Source: Micromonospora haikouensis
GTDB lineage: Bacteria; Actinomycetota; Actinomycetes; Mycobacteriales; Micromonosporaceae
DNA length: 64,000 nucleotides
Assembly (NCBI RefSeq): GCF_900091595.1
Contig: NZ_FMCW01000018.1
Location: forward strand, 62,001-126,000
Reading direction: 5' to 3'
The notes below the pieces were generated by a model. The model did no database searches. It was not told where the DNA came from and saw only the letters and a list, made by a program, of their open reading frames with translations. Positions 33,315-41,260 of this stretch are shown in pieces (position 1 is the first letter of the stretch; each line of letters starts with the position of its first letter). The position numbers were made by a program, and so were the translations under genes.

Positions 33315-34223
33315 TCAGGACAGGAACTTGTCCAGGGCCGCCTCGATGGTGCCGCTGTCCGGCGAGGCGTACGACTTCATGGTGATCTTGTTGTACGAGA
33401 TGAAGCTCGGGCACCGGTTGGCCGGGGCGTTCACGGTGCCGCCGTCGCCGATCTTCTCCGCGGTCTTCGCCGCGTAGAAGGTCATCGTGTAGCGCGACGA
33501 GATGTAGGAGATCGTGACCTGCTTGCCGGAGTTGTCCTTGTAGTCGCACTTCTTGGGCGTGCCCTCGCTGCCCTCGTCGACCTTGAGGCAGGCGACCACC
33601 GACACCGACGTGAAGTCGGCCGACTTCGCGTAGTACGGCTTGGCCGAGCTGACCGACTTCGTCGACCAGAACGTGGGCCGCTCGATGGAGTTCGCGAAGG
33701 TGTACGCCTTGGCCCCGGACGGACCGCTGTAGGTCGCCGCGTTCAGGATCGGGCTACCGTCGCAGACCCCGGACAGGTCGCTGGAGTAGCGCGCCGTCAG
33801 CGCGTTGTTGTTGTTCGGCTGTTCCTGGGACTCGGCCGGCTCGGGGGTGGCCGAAGTCTCCGTGCCGGGCTGGGGGTTGCCGTTGCTCGGGGCCGCCGTC
33901 GCGGGGCCGGACGCGATCGGGGTGGGGTCTTCGTCGTCACCGACGAGGGCGAGCCCGATGCCGGCGCCGCAGATCGCGAGGACGACGACCACGGCACCGG
34001 CGGCCAGGCCGATGATCAGGCCCCGGTTCGACTTCTGCGGCGGCGGCATGGGGGCACCGAACTGCGGCGGCCCCGGCTGGCCGTAGGCGGGCTGGCCGTA
34101 GGCGGGCTGGCCGTAGGCGGGCTGGCCATACGCGGGGTACCCGGCGGGCTGGGCGGGCGGCCCGCTCCACGGGGTGACGTTCGGATCCGGCTGCCCTCCG
34201 TACGGAGGGTGATTGCTGCTCAT
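33315..34223 (-). CDS. Membrane-anchored protein with Pro/Tyr repeat N-terminus, function unknown
   Basis: 302 residues. An N-terminal cytoplasmic segment contains four YGQPA repeats (15-bp DNA repeats around 34076-34137). One membrane helix (GLIIGLAAGAVVVVLAICGAG, about 69-90) follows, then a Ser/Thr/Pro/Asn linker and an extracytoplasmic C-terminal domain of about 160 residues with four Cys in two spaced pairs (SGVCDGS, VVACLK, KKCDY, ANRCPS). The tail domain resembles no family I can name. Architecture is common for actinobacterial surface proteins. Terminator directly downstream. Confidence 0.8.
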   Translation of the reverse strand: MSSNHPPYGGQPDPNVTPWSGPPAQPAGYPAYGQPAYGQPAYGQPAYGQPGPPQFGAPMPPPQKSNRGLIIGLAAGAVVVVLAICGAGIGLALVGDDEDPTPIASGPATAAPSNGNPQPGTETSATPEPAESQEQPNNNNALTARYSSDLSGVCDGSPILNAATYSGPSGAKAYTFANSIERPTFWSTKSVSSAKPYYAKSADFTSVSVVACLKVDEGSEGTPKKCDYKDNSGKQVTISYISSRYTMTFYAAKTAEKIGDGGTVNAPANRCPSFISYNKITMKSYASPDSGTIEAALDKFLS

Positions 34224-34536
34224 CTGAAGCCCTTATCACTGTCGACGGGTGCCCAGGCACTGGATCATCGATCAGGGTAGTGAGCGGCACAAACCGGAGG
34301 GCCGCCCATGATCGGCAACGGGCCCCGGCGGAACACTCGGCGTGACGCCGAACTACTTTCCGTGCAGCAACCGACGGCGTTCACCGACCCCTGAAGGGTC
34401 CCGGCAATGGGACGCGGGCTGCAAGGAAGGGGGAAACCCCGCAGGGGATCACGCTTTACGGACAATCAAGCCACGCGGATCGAATCTGTGACCAAGATCA
34501 CTGAACTGACGTGGCGGGTGACCGGGCCAGCCGCGA
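34224..34536. other. Intergenic region with alternative hairpins
   Basis: 313 bp upstream of the YGQPA-repeat gene. It contains GACCC-CTGAA-GGGTC (34386-34400) and GTCCC-GGCAAT-GGGAC (34398-34413), which share three bases and cannot form together, an enclosing GCAGC/GCTGC pair, and CCCC-GCA-GGGG (34437-34447). This may be a structured 5' leader for the minus-strand gene, or the terminator of the NTF2-like gene. No known riboswitch consensus is recognised. Confidence 0.4.
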
Positions 34537-34905
34537 TCAGGCCGACTCGCGGACGTCCATGCGTTCCACCAGCCCGCCCCGGATGGTGTAGACGTGCTGC
34601 ACCAGCTGGTCGGCCAGCACCTCGCCGTCGAGGGACCTGACGACCTGGTGCACCTCGACCCGCACCCGCCCGTCGGGCTCCGCGACGATGGCCCGCGGCT
34701 CGACCCGGGGATCGATGGTGTCGAACTGGCGTCGCCAGTAGCGCCCCACCTCCGCCGGCCCGACGAGGCGGACGCCGTCGATCATGTTGGGCCAGTCGAC
34801 CCGGGGGCTCAGGACGGCGACGATCTCGTCGATGTCACGCGCGTTGAAGGAGGCGTAGAGGCGACGGAGCAGGTCCGCCACGTCCGGTTGGTCACTCGTC
34901 GTCAT
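34537..34905 (-). CDS. NTF2/SnoaL-like protein
   Basis: 122 residues with the cone-shaped NTF2-like fold pattern: DLLRRLYASFNARDIDEIVAVLSPRVDWPN, GRYWRRQFDTIDPRVEP, EVLADQLVQHVYTIRGGLVERMDVRE. Most relatives are small-molecule-binding or isomerase-like proteins of unknown role. Sits alone between two terminator-like regions. No partner is evident. Confidence 0.85.
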   Translation of the reverse strand: MTTSDQPDVADLLRRLYASFNARDIDEIVAVLSPRVDWPNMIDGVRLVGPAEVGRYWRRQFDTIDPRVEPRAIVAEPDGRVRVEVHQVVRSLDGEVLADQLVQHVYTIRGGLVERMDVRESA

Positions 34906-34933
34906 GCCCTCATTCTCCGACGGTCAGGACGCG

Positions 34934-34973
34934 CAGCGGTGGCCCGCCCGACGGATCGGGCGGGCCACCGCTG
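34934..34973. terminator. Strong terminator of the pectin operon
   Basis: Perfect 17-bp arms CAGCGGTGGCCCGCCCG (34934-34950) and CGGGCGGGCCACCGCTG (34957-34973) with loop ACGGAT, 17 bases past the pectate lyase stop. The stem is long enough to act in both directions. Confidence 0.9.
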
Positions 34974-34990
34974 GTCCCCCGTCGAACGGC

Positions 34991-36361
34991 TCAGCTGCCG
35001 ATGGCGGACTGCGGCCCGGCGTACGTCTTGACCAGGCTCGGCACCTGGGACGCCGGGTGCAGGGTGTAGGAGTAGAAGCTGCCCGGGTTGAACGCCGAGC
35101 CGCCGGTCTGCTGCTTGCCCGAGGAGTTGACCACGATGCTGCCGGACTGGCGCAGCTCGGCGGTGTCGTCCCGGTAGAACGGGTCCTTCACGCCGTCGAA
35201 GTAGCTGTTCTCCAGGACCATCTTCGTGGCGCCGCGCGAATAGTTGCCGTAGCCCGTGACGCTCTGCAGGTAGTTGTTGTAGAGGTGGGCGTACGCCACG
35301 TTGTCGGTGCTGGGGTTGCGCGAGTTGGTGTGGTGGATCCAGTTGTGGTGGATGGTCATCCGGGCGGTGACGTTGGTGGTCCAGCCGATGCCGAACGCCT
35401 TGTTGCCCTCGGCGATGACGTTCCACGACACGGTCAGGTTCGTGGTGTCCTTGCGGCTGTCGATCAGGCCGTCGTTCATCCGCACGATCTGGTTGTGGTC
35501 GATCCAGATCCTGTTCGCGGTGTCCATCTGGATGCCGTCGTAGTCGAAGTCCTTGTCGTCCGGGTCGTCCGAGGCCATCCGGGTGTCGCGGATGGTCAGG
35601 TTCCGGATGATGACGTTGCTGGTGCCCGCGGCGAGGAAGAACCCGCCGTTGACGATCTGGCCGGTGGTGCCGACGCCCACGATCGTCTTGTTGGACTTGA
35701 CCGGGATCTCCTTGCCGTACGGGCTCACGCTGATCGCCGCGTTGACCCGGATGACGTACGCCGCGCTGGAGCTGGCGTACCTCTCCAGGTCGGCCTGGTT
35801 GGTCACGGTGACCGTGGTGCCGCCCGCGCCGCCGGTGGTACCGGCCGCCCCGGCGAACCCGTCGGGGCTGTTGGCGTACGGCACGCCACTGGTCGGGGGC
35901 GGGGTGGTCGGCGGCGGGGCGCCGGTGGTGGGCGTGACCCCTCCGGTGCAGGCGGTGCCGTTGAGCGCGAAGCTCGTCGGCACCGGGTTGCTGCCGCTCT
36001 GCGTCGCGCTGAACCCGAAGGCGGCCGTGCCGTTGGTGGGAATCGCCGCGTTGTAGCCGACGTTGGTCGCGGTGATGGTGGACGTCCCGGTGGGGATCGT
36101 CGCGTTCCACGCCTGGGTCACCTGCTGGCCGGCGGTGAACGTCCAGGTCAGCTTCCACCCGTTGACGGCGTCACCCAGGTTGGTGATCGTCACGTCGCCG
36201 TTGAAGCCGCCGTCCCACGTGCTGGCCACCCGGTAGTCGACGCGGCAGCCCGCCGCGGCCTGCGCGGAGACCGCCGTCACCGCGCCCACCGCCGCGAGCG
36301 CGGCGGTCGTGCCCAGCACCAGCGCGGAGCGCCAGGTGCCGCGCGCCTTCTTCGTCGTCAT
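34991..36361 (-). CDS. Secreted pectate lyase (PL1) with N-terminal CBM2
   Basis: 456 residues. Signal peptide (KKARGTWRSALVLGTTAAL to AQAAA), CBM2 cellulose-binding domain (about 37-136: CRVDYRVASTWDGGFNGD, closing ACTG), Thr/Pro linker, then a family 1 polysaccharide lyase domain with parallel beta-helix repeats. PL1 marks include GVGTTGQIVNGG, NVIIRNLTIRD, WIDHNQIVRMNDGLID and SWNVIAEGNK. It cleaves polygalacturonate by beta-elimination. ATG follows GGAG, 41 bp after the pectinesterase gene, so the two form an operon. Confidence 0.93.
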   Translation of the reverse strand: MTTKKARGTWRSALVLGTTAALAAVGAVTAVSAQAAAGCRVDYRVASTWDGGFNGDVTITNLGDAVNGWKLTWTFTAGQQVTQAWNATIPTGTSTITATNVGYNAAIPTNGTAAFGFSATQSGSNPVPTSFALNGTACTGGVTPTTGAPPPTTPPPTSGVPYANSPDGFAGAAGTTGGAGGTTVTVTNQADLERYASSSAAYVIRVNAAISVSPYGKEIPVKSNKTIVGVGTTGQIVNGGFFLAAGTSNVIIRNLTIRDTRMASDDPDDKDFDYDGIQMDTANRIWIDHNQIVRMNDGLIDSRKDTTNLTVSWNVIAEGNKAFGIGWTTNVTARMTIHHNWIHHTNSRNPSTDNVAYAHLYNNYLQSVTGYGNYSRGATKMVLENSYFDGVKDPFYRDDTAELRQSGSIVVNSSGKQQTGGSAFNPGSFYSYTLHPASQVPSLVKTYAGPQSAIGS

Positions 36362-36402
36362 CGGGTCTCCGGAAGAGTGGGGAAGGTGGTTGCCGGCCGG
36401 GG

Positions 36403-37803
36403 TCACATCGGGTTCCAGCCGTCGGAGCCCGCGAGATACTTCTGCGGCGTGTAGTTGGCCGCCTGGGCGTCGCTGAGCTGCGGACGGTTGCTGTTGACGC
36501 CCGCACCGGAGCCGGTGTTCTTGTATTCCAGGAAGCGGGCGTTCTTCCAGGAGTTGCCCGACATGTCCGTCCAGGGCTGCGCGGTCTTGATGGTCGCGCT
36601 CAGCGACGACTCCCGGTAGAGGACCTGGGCGGTCGGCCCCCACGGCCGGCCGAGGGTGGTGGTGTTGTTGGTCGCGCCGGTGATCGTCGAGCGGTAGATC
36701 AGCATCCCGTACGTCTTGCCGGCGGCCGTGCGGGCGGCCGTGATCGGCCCGCCGGTGGACCGCTTCTCGTAGATCGAGGCCCGGTCGAGCACGATGGTGC
36801 CGCCGCCGAAGATGAAGTCGACGGTGCCCTCCACGTAGGAGTCGACCACGTAGGCACGGGTGTTGTCGTTGACCAGGAAGGTGTCCTGGTCGCCGAGCAG
36901 CCGCACGTTGCGCAGCACCGCCCGGTCGGCGTTGAGGTGCAGGGCGACCGCCTGCTGGTCGCTGTTGTTCCAGTTCTCGACGTAGTCGTTGGAGATCGTC
37001 AGGTTCTCGGCGACGAAGTTGGCCCCGTAGACGAACATGCTCGCGCTGTTGAAGGTGCCGTGGGTGGCGGCGTAGTTGTTGTAGACCAGCACGGTGTTCG
37101 ACGGCGACGAGCCCAGGCCCCGCAGGGTGATGTGGGGCTTGTTGGCCGGCACCGTGACGACCTCGCGGTAGGTGCCCGGCTTGATGGTGATGGTGACCCG
37201 CGAGCTGTTGTTCGTCGGCACCGCGTTGATCGCGGCCTGGACCGTGCGGTAGGTGCCGGTGCCGTCGGCCGCCACGGTCGGCGTCCCGGCCGGCGGCGGG
37301 GTCGTCGGCGGCGGAGTCGTCGGCGGTGGGGTCGTCGGCGGGGCCGTGGTCGGGGGCGCGGTGGTGGGCGCGGTCGTCCCGGTGCAGGTGGTGCCGTTGA
37401 GGGTGAAGGCGGTCGGCGCGGGGTTGCTGGAGTTGTTCCAGGACCCGTTGAAGCCGACGTCCACCGCGCCGTTGGTCGGGATCGACGCGGCGTAGTCCGC
37501 GTTCGTCGCGACCACGTTGCCGCTGGCCGGGCTCGCGGTGAAGCCCCAGGACTGGGTCACGGCCTGACCTGCGGTGAACGACCAGCCGAGACGCCAGCCG
37601 TTGATGGCGTCCCCCAGGTTCTTGATCGTGATGTTGGCGCTGAAGCCGCCGGCCCACTGACTGGTCACCGCATAGGTGACCTGGCAGCCGGCGGCGGCCT
37701 GCGCGGAGCTGGTCGTCGCGACGCCCGCGACGACCGTGGTGGCGGTGGTGAGGGCGGCGGCGGCCACCGACAATGCTCGCCGCCGACTCGACAGAACTCT
37801 CAC
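36403..37803 (-). CDS. Secreted pectinesterase (CE8) with N-terminal CBM2
   Basis: 466 residues from GTG 37803, which follows GGGAGAG. Signal peptide (SSRRRALSVAAAALTT to AQAAA), CBM2 (CQVTYAVTSQWAGGFSAN to TTCTG), Thr/Pro linker with PPTTPPP repeats, then a pectin methylesterase domain. All family motifs are present: GTYREVV, QAVALHL, GDQDTFL (catalytic Asp), VDFIFGGG (second Asp) and LGRPW. It demethylates pectin, producing the substrate for the pectate lyase encoded next. The two CBM2 domains are close relatives. Confidence 0.94.
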   Translation of the reverse strand: MRVLSSRRRALSVAAAALTTATTVVAGVATTSSAQAAAGCQVTYAVTSQWAGGFSANITIKNLGDAINGWRLGWSFTAGQAVTQSWGFTASPASGNVVATNADYAASIPTNGAVDVGFNGSWNNSSNPAPTAFTLNGTTCTGTTAPTTAPPTTAPPTTPPPTTPPPTTPPPAGTPTVAADGTGTYRTVQAAINAVPTNNSSRVTITIKPGTYREVVTVPANKPHITLRGLGSSPSNTVLVYNNYAATHGTFNSASMFVYGANFVAENLTISNDYVENWNNSDQQAVALHLNADRAVLRNVRLLGDQDTFLVNDNTRAYVVDSYVEGTVDFIFGGGTIVLDRASIYEKRSTGGPITAARTAAGKTYGMLIYRSTITGATNNTTTLGRPWGPTAQVLYRESSLSATIKTAQPWTDMSGNSWKNARFLEYKNTGSGAGVNSNRPQLSDAQAANYTPQKYLAGSDGWNPM

Positions 37804-38021
37804 GCTGACTCTCCCAGGGGTCCTGGTCTGCTGGTGGACACGGGCGACGGCGACCGCCACGGACGGGTGTGGGCAGGCCGTCGCTGCCGACGCCGGAGAT
37901 CGGCGTCGGCAGCGTGACAGGGCGATCCGCGTGGACGGGGGCGGACCCGGTCCAGCCACACACCCTTCCATCCATCACTACCGATATTACGGGGCCATAT
38001 CGTGGCACGGCACGGACGTGC

Positions 38022-38037
38022 TGTAAAGCGCTTTCCA
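38022..38037. promoter_or_regulatory. LacI-type operator upstream of the pectin operon
   Basis: TGTAAAGCGCTTTCCA, centred on the perfect palindrome AAAGCGCTTT (38025-38034). This is the classic LacI/GalR operator form. It lies 220 bp upstream of the pectinesterase start. It differs from the operator at 16955, so a different, probably distant, LacI-family protein should act here. Confidence 0.7.
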
Positions 38038-38100
38038 CACCTCGCGTACTGGGCGAGATGTTCGCCGATGCGGCGGCCCGGCGAGCCTCCCGCCGGGCGA

Positions 38101-38595
38101 TCAGGAGGCGGGGCGTTCCACCTGGGACCGCACCCGTAGGAACATGTCCTCGGGCTTGTTGCGTTCCCCGAACCCCCGGAAGACCACCATGCCGATGGTG
38201 TGTCGGTCGGCCCACGCGCACAGGTCGACGTACTTGCCCTCGTAGCCGCCCTCGGGGAGCTTCTCGACGCCCTTGCCGCAGCGCACCTCACCGCCCAGCG
38301 GGCCGGGTGGCACGGGCTGGACGCCCCCCACCCACGGCCACCAGGCGAACAGTTCGTCCAGCGCCCGCGCGGGATCCGCCACCTTTCCGGCCACCGCGCC
38401 GACGACCGCCGACTTCGACCGGTAGGCGGTCTCGTAGCCGACGGCCACGGTGCCGGTCGACCCACCCCCGACGAGGGTCTCCAGGGCTGCGGTGTTCTGC
38501 GCCGCCTGCTCGTGCGGGATCCCGCGCTGCGACTGGCCCCACTGGTCCACGGTGACGGCCGGCGGCCGAGACAGCCACGTCCGCCCGTACGCCAC
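38101..38595 (-). CDS. Hypothetical protein
   Basis: 164 residues from GTG 38595, which follows GGGGGTGGAG; an upstream GTG at 38655 is possible. No family recognised. It has a VAYGRTWLSRPPAVTVDQWGQSQ start, a central AWWPWVGG segment and a C-terminal block with EVRCGKGVEKLPEGGYEGKYVDLCAWAD. No signal peptide or clear membrane segment. Two Cys (RCGKG, DLCAW) may pair. Divergent from the DUF2071 gene. Confidence 0.6.
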   Translation of the reverse strand: MAYGRTWLSRPPAVTVDQWGQSQRGIPHEQAAQNTAALETLVGGGSTGTVAVGYETAYRSKSAVVGAVAGKVADPARALDELFAWWPWVGGVQPVPPGPLGGEVRCGKGVEKLPEGGYEGKYVDLCAWADRHTIGMVVFRGFGERNKPEDMFLRVRSQVERPAS

Positions 38596-38683
38596 TACTC
38601 CACCCCCGATGTCGACAGTGGATCCTAGCCCGCGGCGTGGTGCGGGCGGACACACGCCGCATAAGCCATCCTAGGAGGATGGC

Positions 38684-39441
38684 ATGGGAGGATGGGGCGT
38701 GGACATCGAGCCGGTCGACGCCGCCCCCGTCCGGGCGTTCCCCCGGGCGAGCCTGCGGCAACGCTGGACGGACCTGACCTTCGTGCACTGGGCGGTCGCG
38801 CCGGAGCTCGTCGCGCCGCTGCTGCCCGCCGACACCCGCCCCGACACCCTCGACGGGGCGGCCCACGTCGGCCTCGTCGGCTTCCGGATGGTCGGGCTGG
38901 GCCTCGGCCGGGGGCCGGGGGTGCCCTACCTCGGCACCTTCTGGGAGACCAACGTCCGGCTCTACTCCGTCGACGACGCCGGGCGGCGGGCCGTGGTGTT
39001 CCGGTCGCTCGACGCGTCCCGGCTGGTTCCCGTGCTCGTCGCCCGGGCGAGCCTGCGGCTGCCGTACCTGTGGTCCAGGATGCGGCTGGACCGCGACGGC
39101 GACACCCTCACGTACCGCTGCCGGCGCCGCTGGCCCGGCCCGGCCGGCGCGGCGAGCCGCATGGTGGTCCGGGTCGGCGACCCGATCGCCGACCCGACGC
39201 CGCTGGAACACTTCCTCACCGCCCGCTGGGGCTGCACACCCTGGCGTACGGGCGCACACTGCGCCTGCCGAACTGGCACCCCCGCTGGCCGCTGCACCGG
39301 GCCGAGCTGCTGAGCCTGGACGACGAGCTGGTCGCCGCCGCCGGGCTGCCCGCGCCCACCGAGGCGCCGGTGAGCGTGCTCTACTCCCCCGGCGTGCCGG
39401 TCGTGTTCGGCCTGCCCACCCTCGCGCGCCGGCCCGGCTGA
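38684..39441 (+). pseudogene. DUF2071 (acetoacetate-decarboxylase-like) gene with one-base frameshift
   Basis: ATG 38684 follows AGGAGG. The first frame gives RQRWTDLTFVHWAVAPELVAPLLP to PLEHFLTARWG, and the second frame continues LHTLAYGRTLRLPNWHPRWPL to the stop at 39441. Joined they make a full-length DUF2071 protein of about 252 residues. The break is in the G run at 39228-39231: one extra G restores the frame. Probably a sequencing or assembly error, or a very recent mutation. Confidence 0.85.
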
Positions 39442-39493
39442 CGGGCCGGCAGGGGCCCGCCGCCGGACCGGCGCGCGACGAGAGGGGGTGGGG

Positions 39494-40387
39494 TCAGAAC
39501 CGGCCCCAGTCGTCGGCGGCCGGCCGCCACACGTCGATGTTGCGGGGGTCCACCGACATGCGGCGGGCCCGGTGGGTCTCGTGCTCCTCGGGCGTGAAGA
39601 CCCGGTGCCGGTCGCACAGCTCGTAGCGCGGCCCGTGCACCGGGTCGTGCATGTAGAAGGCGATCGACGTCGACGCGGAGTGGTTGACCAGGTCCGAGGC
39701 GATGGGCACCTGCTTGTACTGGGCCCGCGCCCGGCCGCGCATCACGTGGTCGAAGCTCTTCATCATGAAGCACAGGTGCGCGACGTAGAACTCCTTGTTG
39801 CGCTGGATCGCCAGGCTGTGGTGGTAGCGGTCCTCGCTGCGCAGGAAGGCCGTCACGTCGCCGACGTAGTCGGAGACGAGGAAGCCGAGCACCTCGGTGT
39901 AGAAGCGCAGGGTCTCCTCGTACTTCTCGGTGGCGAGGAACGGGTGCACCAGGTCCAGCGGGCGCAGCTCGATCAGCGGCGGCTCGGCGTACTCGGCGAA
40001 CTCGGTGAACAGCTCGACGATCAGGCCGTTGGGGTCCTTGACGGCGAAGCCGCGCTGGACGAGGCCCTTGACCCGGTCGGCCAGCTCCAGCACCTCGTGC
40101 CCGGCCGCGGTGACCCGCTCCCGCAGGTCGTCGAGGACCGCGTCGGACTCGACGCTGAACCCGACCGCCGTGGTCCAGGAGACCTCCCGCTGCGGCGCGG
40201 CGACCAGCTCGATGCTGTGGTGCTCGATGTCGGCGCGCAGGAAGGCGTACTCGTCGTCGTGCTGCTCCAGCTGCAGGCCGACGTGGTACTGGAGGAACTC
40301 GATGGAGGCGGCCAGGTCCGGCACCTCGATCCGGGCGTACTCCATGCCGTACGGCCCGCGGCGGCGGGCGGCGGCCTCGGTGGTCAT
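39494..40387 (-). CDS. Extradiol-dioxygenase-type VOC protein (catechol 2,3-dioxygenase-like)
   Basis: 297 residues with two vicinal-oxygen-chelate modules, as in type I extradiol ring-cleavage dioxygenases. First module starts YARIEVPDLAASIEFLQYHVGL; second has FYTEVLGFLVSDYVG. Candidate iron ligands are HHSLAIQ/H-VAHLCF in the second module and the Glu in GPRYELCDR. ATG follows GAGAGGGG. Last gene of the Rieske operon, overlapping the Dabb gene (ATGA). Probable ring-cleavage step after dihydroxylation; substrate unknown. Confidence 0.85.
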   Translation of the reverse strand: MTTEAAARRRGPYGMEYARIEVPDLAASIEFLQYHVGLQLEQHDDEYAFLRADIEHHSIELVAAPQREVSWTTAVGFSVESDAVLDDLRERVTAAGHEVLELADRVKGLVQRGFAVKDPNGLIVELFTEFAEYAEPPLIELRPLDLVHPFLATEKYEETLRFYTEVLGFLVSDYVGDVTAFLRSEDRYHHSLAIQRNKEFYVAHLCFMMKSFDHVMRGRARAQYKQVPIASDLVNHSASTSIAFYMHDPVHGPRYELCDRHRVFTPEEHETHRARRMSVDPRNIDVWRPAADDWGRF

Positions 40388-40713
40388 CTGCTACCCCTCT
40401 CGGTGTGCTGGTGGTCCCCGGCGGTGGGGAAGCTGACGATGGCCTGGCGCTCGACGACCGGACGCCAGCGTTCCCGGACGAACCGCTCGTGCGAGTCGCT
40501 GTGCAGGTAGTCGAGCAGGTCCTGCTCGGTGGGGAACTCCACGACGAAGCCGTGGCTCATGGTGTCGTCGCGGGTGCTGACGTTGGCCCCGCTGCGCCAG
40601 TTGCGCATCGCCGGATACTGCGACGGGAACGTCTCCAGCTCGGCCAGGACGGACTCGGCCGCGCCGGGCGGCAGGTCGTCGCGGAAGCGGAAAACGAGCA
40701 TGTGGGTGATCAT
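40384..40713 (-). CDS. Dabb (stress-responsive alpha/beta barrel) protein
   Basis: 109 residues, dimeric alpha/beta-barrel type: MITHMLVFRFRDDLPPGA, NWRSGANVS, DYLHSDSHERFVRERWRPVV. The family contains small enzymes and binding proteins often found in aromatic and polyketide pathways. It sits 10 bp after the dioxygenase beta subunit and overlaps the VOC gene, so it belongs to the pathway. Confidence 0.88.
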   Translation of the reverse strand: MITHMLVFRFRDDLPPGAAESVLAELETFPSQYPAMRNWRSGANVSTRDDTMSHGFVVEFPTEQDLLDYLHSDSHERFVRERWRPVVERQAIVSFPTAGDHQHTERGSR

Positions 40714-40723
40714 GGCGGCCGGC

Positions 40724-41260
40724 TCAGAGGATGAAGCTGAGTCGGGCGCCGGGGTCCATGGACTCCATCACCGGCACGGCCCGCCGCACCCGGAACCGCA
40801 GCCCGTCGGCCTCGACCTTGAGCACGTGCTCGTAGCGGCCCACGTAGGTGTAGGCGCCGCCGTCGCGGTAGCGGTGGATGACGAAGTTCGCGGTGATCCA
40901 GACGGTCTCGGCGCCGGCCTCCAGCAGGATGACGTTGGACACCATGCGGTGGGTGCGCGAGTGCGGGTTCTCGGCGTGCGCCTTGCGGCTCTTGAGCCGC
41001 TTGACCCGGGCCCGGATCAGCTCGTAGTCGTCGGCGACGAAGTAGCCGGCGGTGGTGGCGTCCCAGCCGGCCCAGTCGGTGGTCGGCACCTCCAGCCGGC
41101 CGCCGGGCTCGAAGAGGGTCAACCACTCGTCGAGGCGCCACTCGTCGAGCAGCTGGGCCTCGCGGTAGAGGAACTCCTCCACCTCGGCGCGGGTGACCTC
41201 GCGCGACTCCACACTCACCACTCCCCCACGGCTGCCGTTGGTCGACGTCACGGCGCTCAC
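40724..41260 (-). CDS. Aromatic-ring-hydroxylating dioxygenase, beta subunit
   Basis: 178 residues. The NTF2-like small subunit of Rieske non-heme dioxygenases: VEEFLYREAQLLDEWRLDEWLTLFE, RTHRMVSNVILLEAG and YVGRYEHVLKVEADGLRFRVR. GTG start overlaps the alpha-subunit stop (GTGA); the ATG-less N-terminus of about 16 residues may be shorter if a later GTG is used. Structural partner of the alpha subunit. Confidence 0.92.
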   Translation of the reverse strand: MSAVTSTNGSRGGVVSVESREVTRAEVEEFLYREAQLLDEWRLDEWLTLFEPGGRLEVPTTDWAGWDATTAGYFVADDYELIRARVKRLKSRKAHAENPHSRTHRMVSNVILLEAGAETVWITANFVIHRYRDGGAYTYVGRYEHVLKVEADGLRFRVRRAVPVMESMDPGARLSFIL

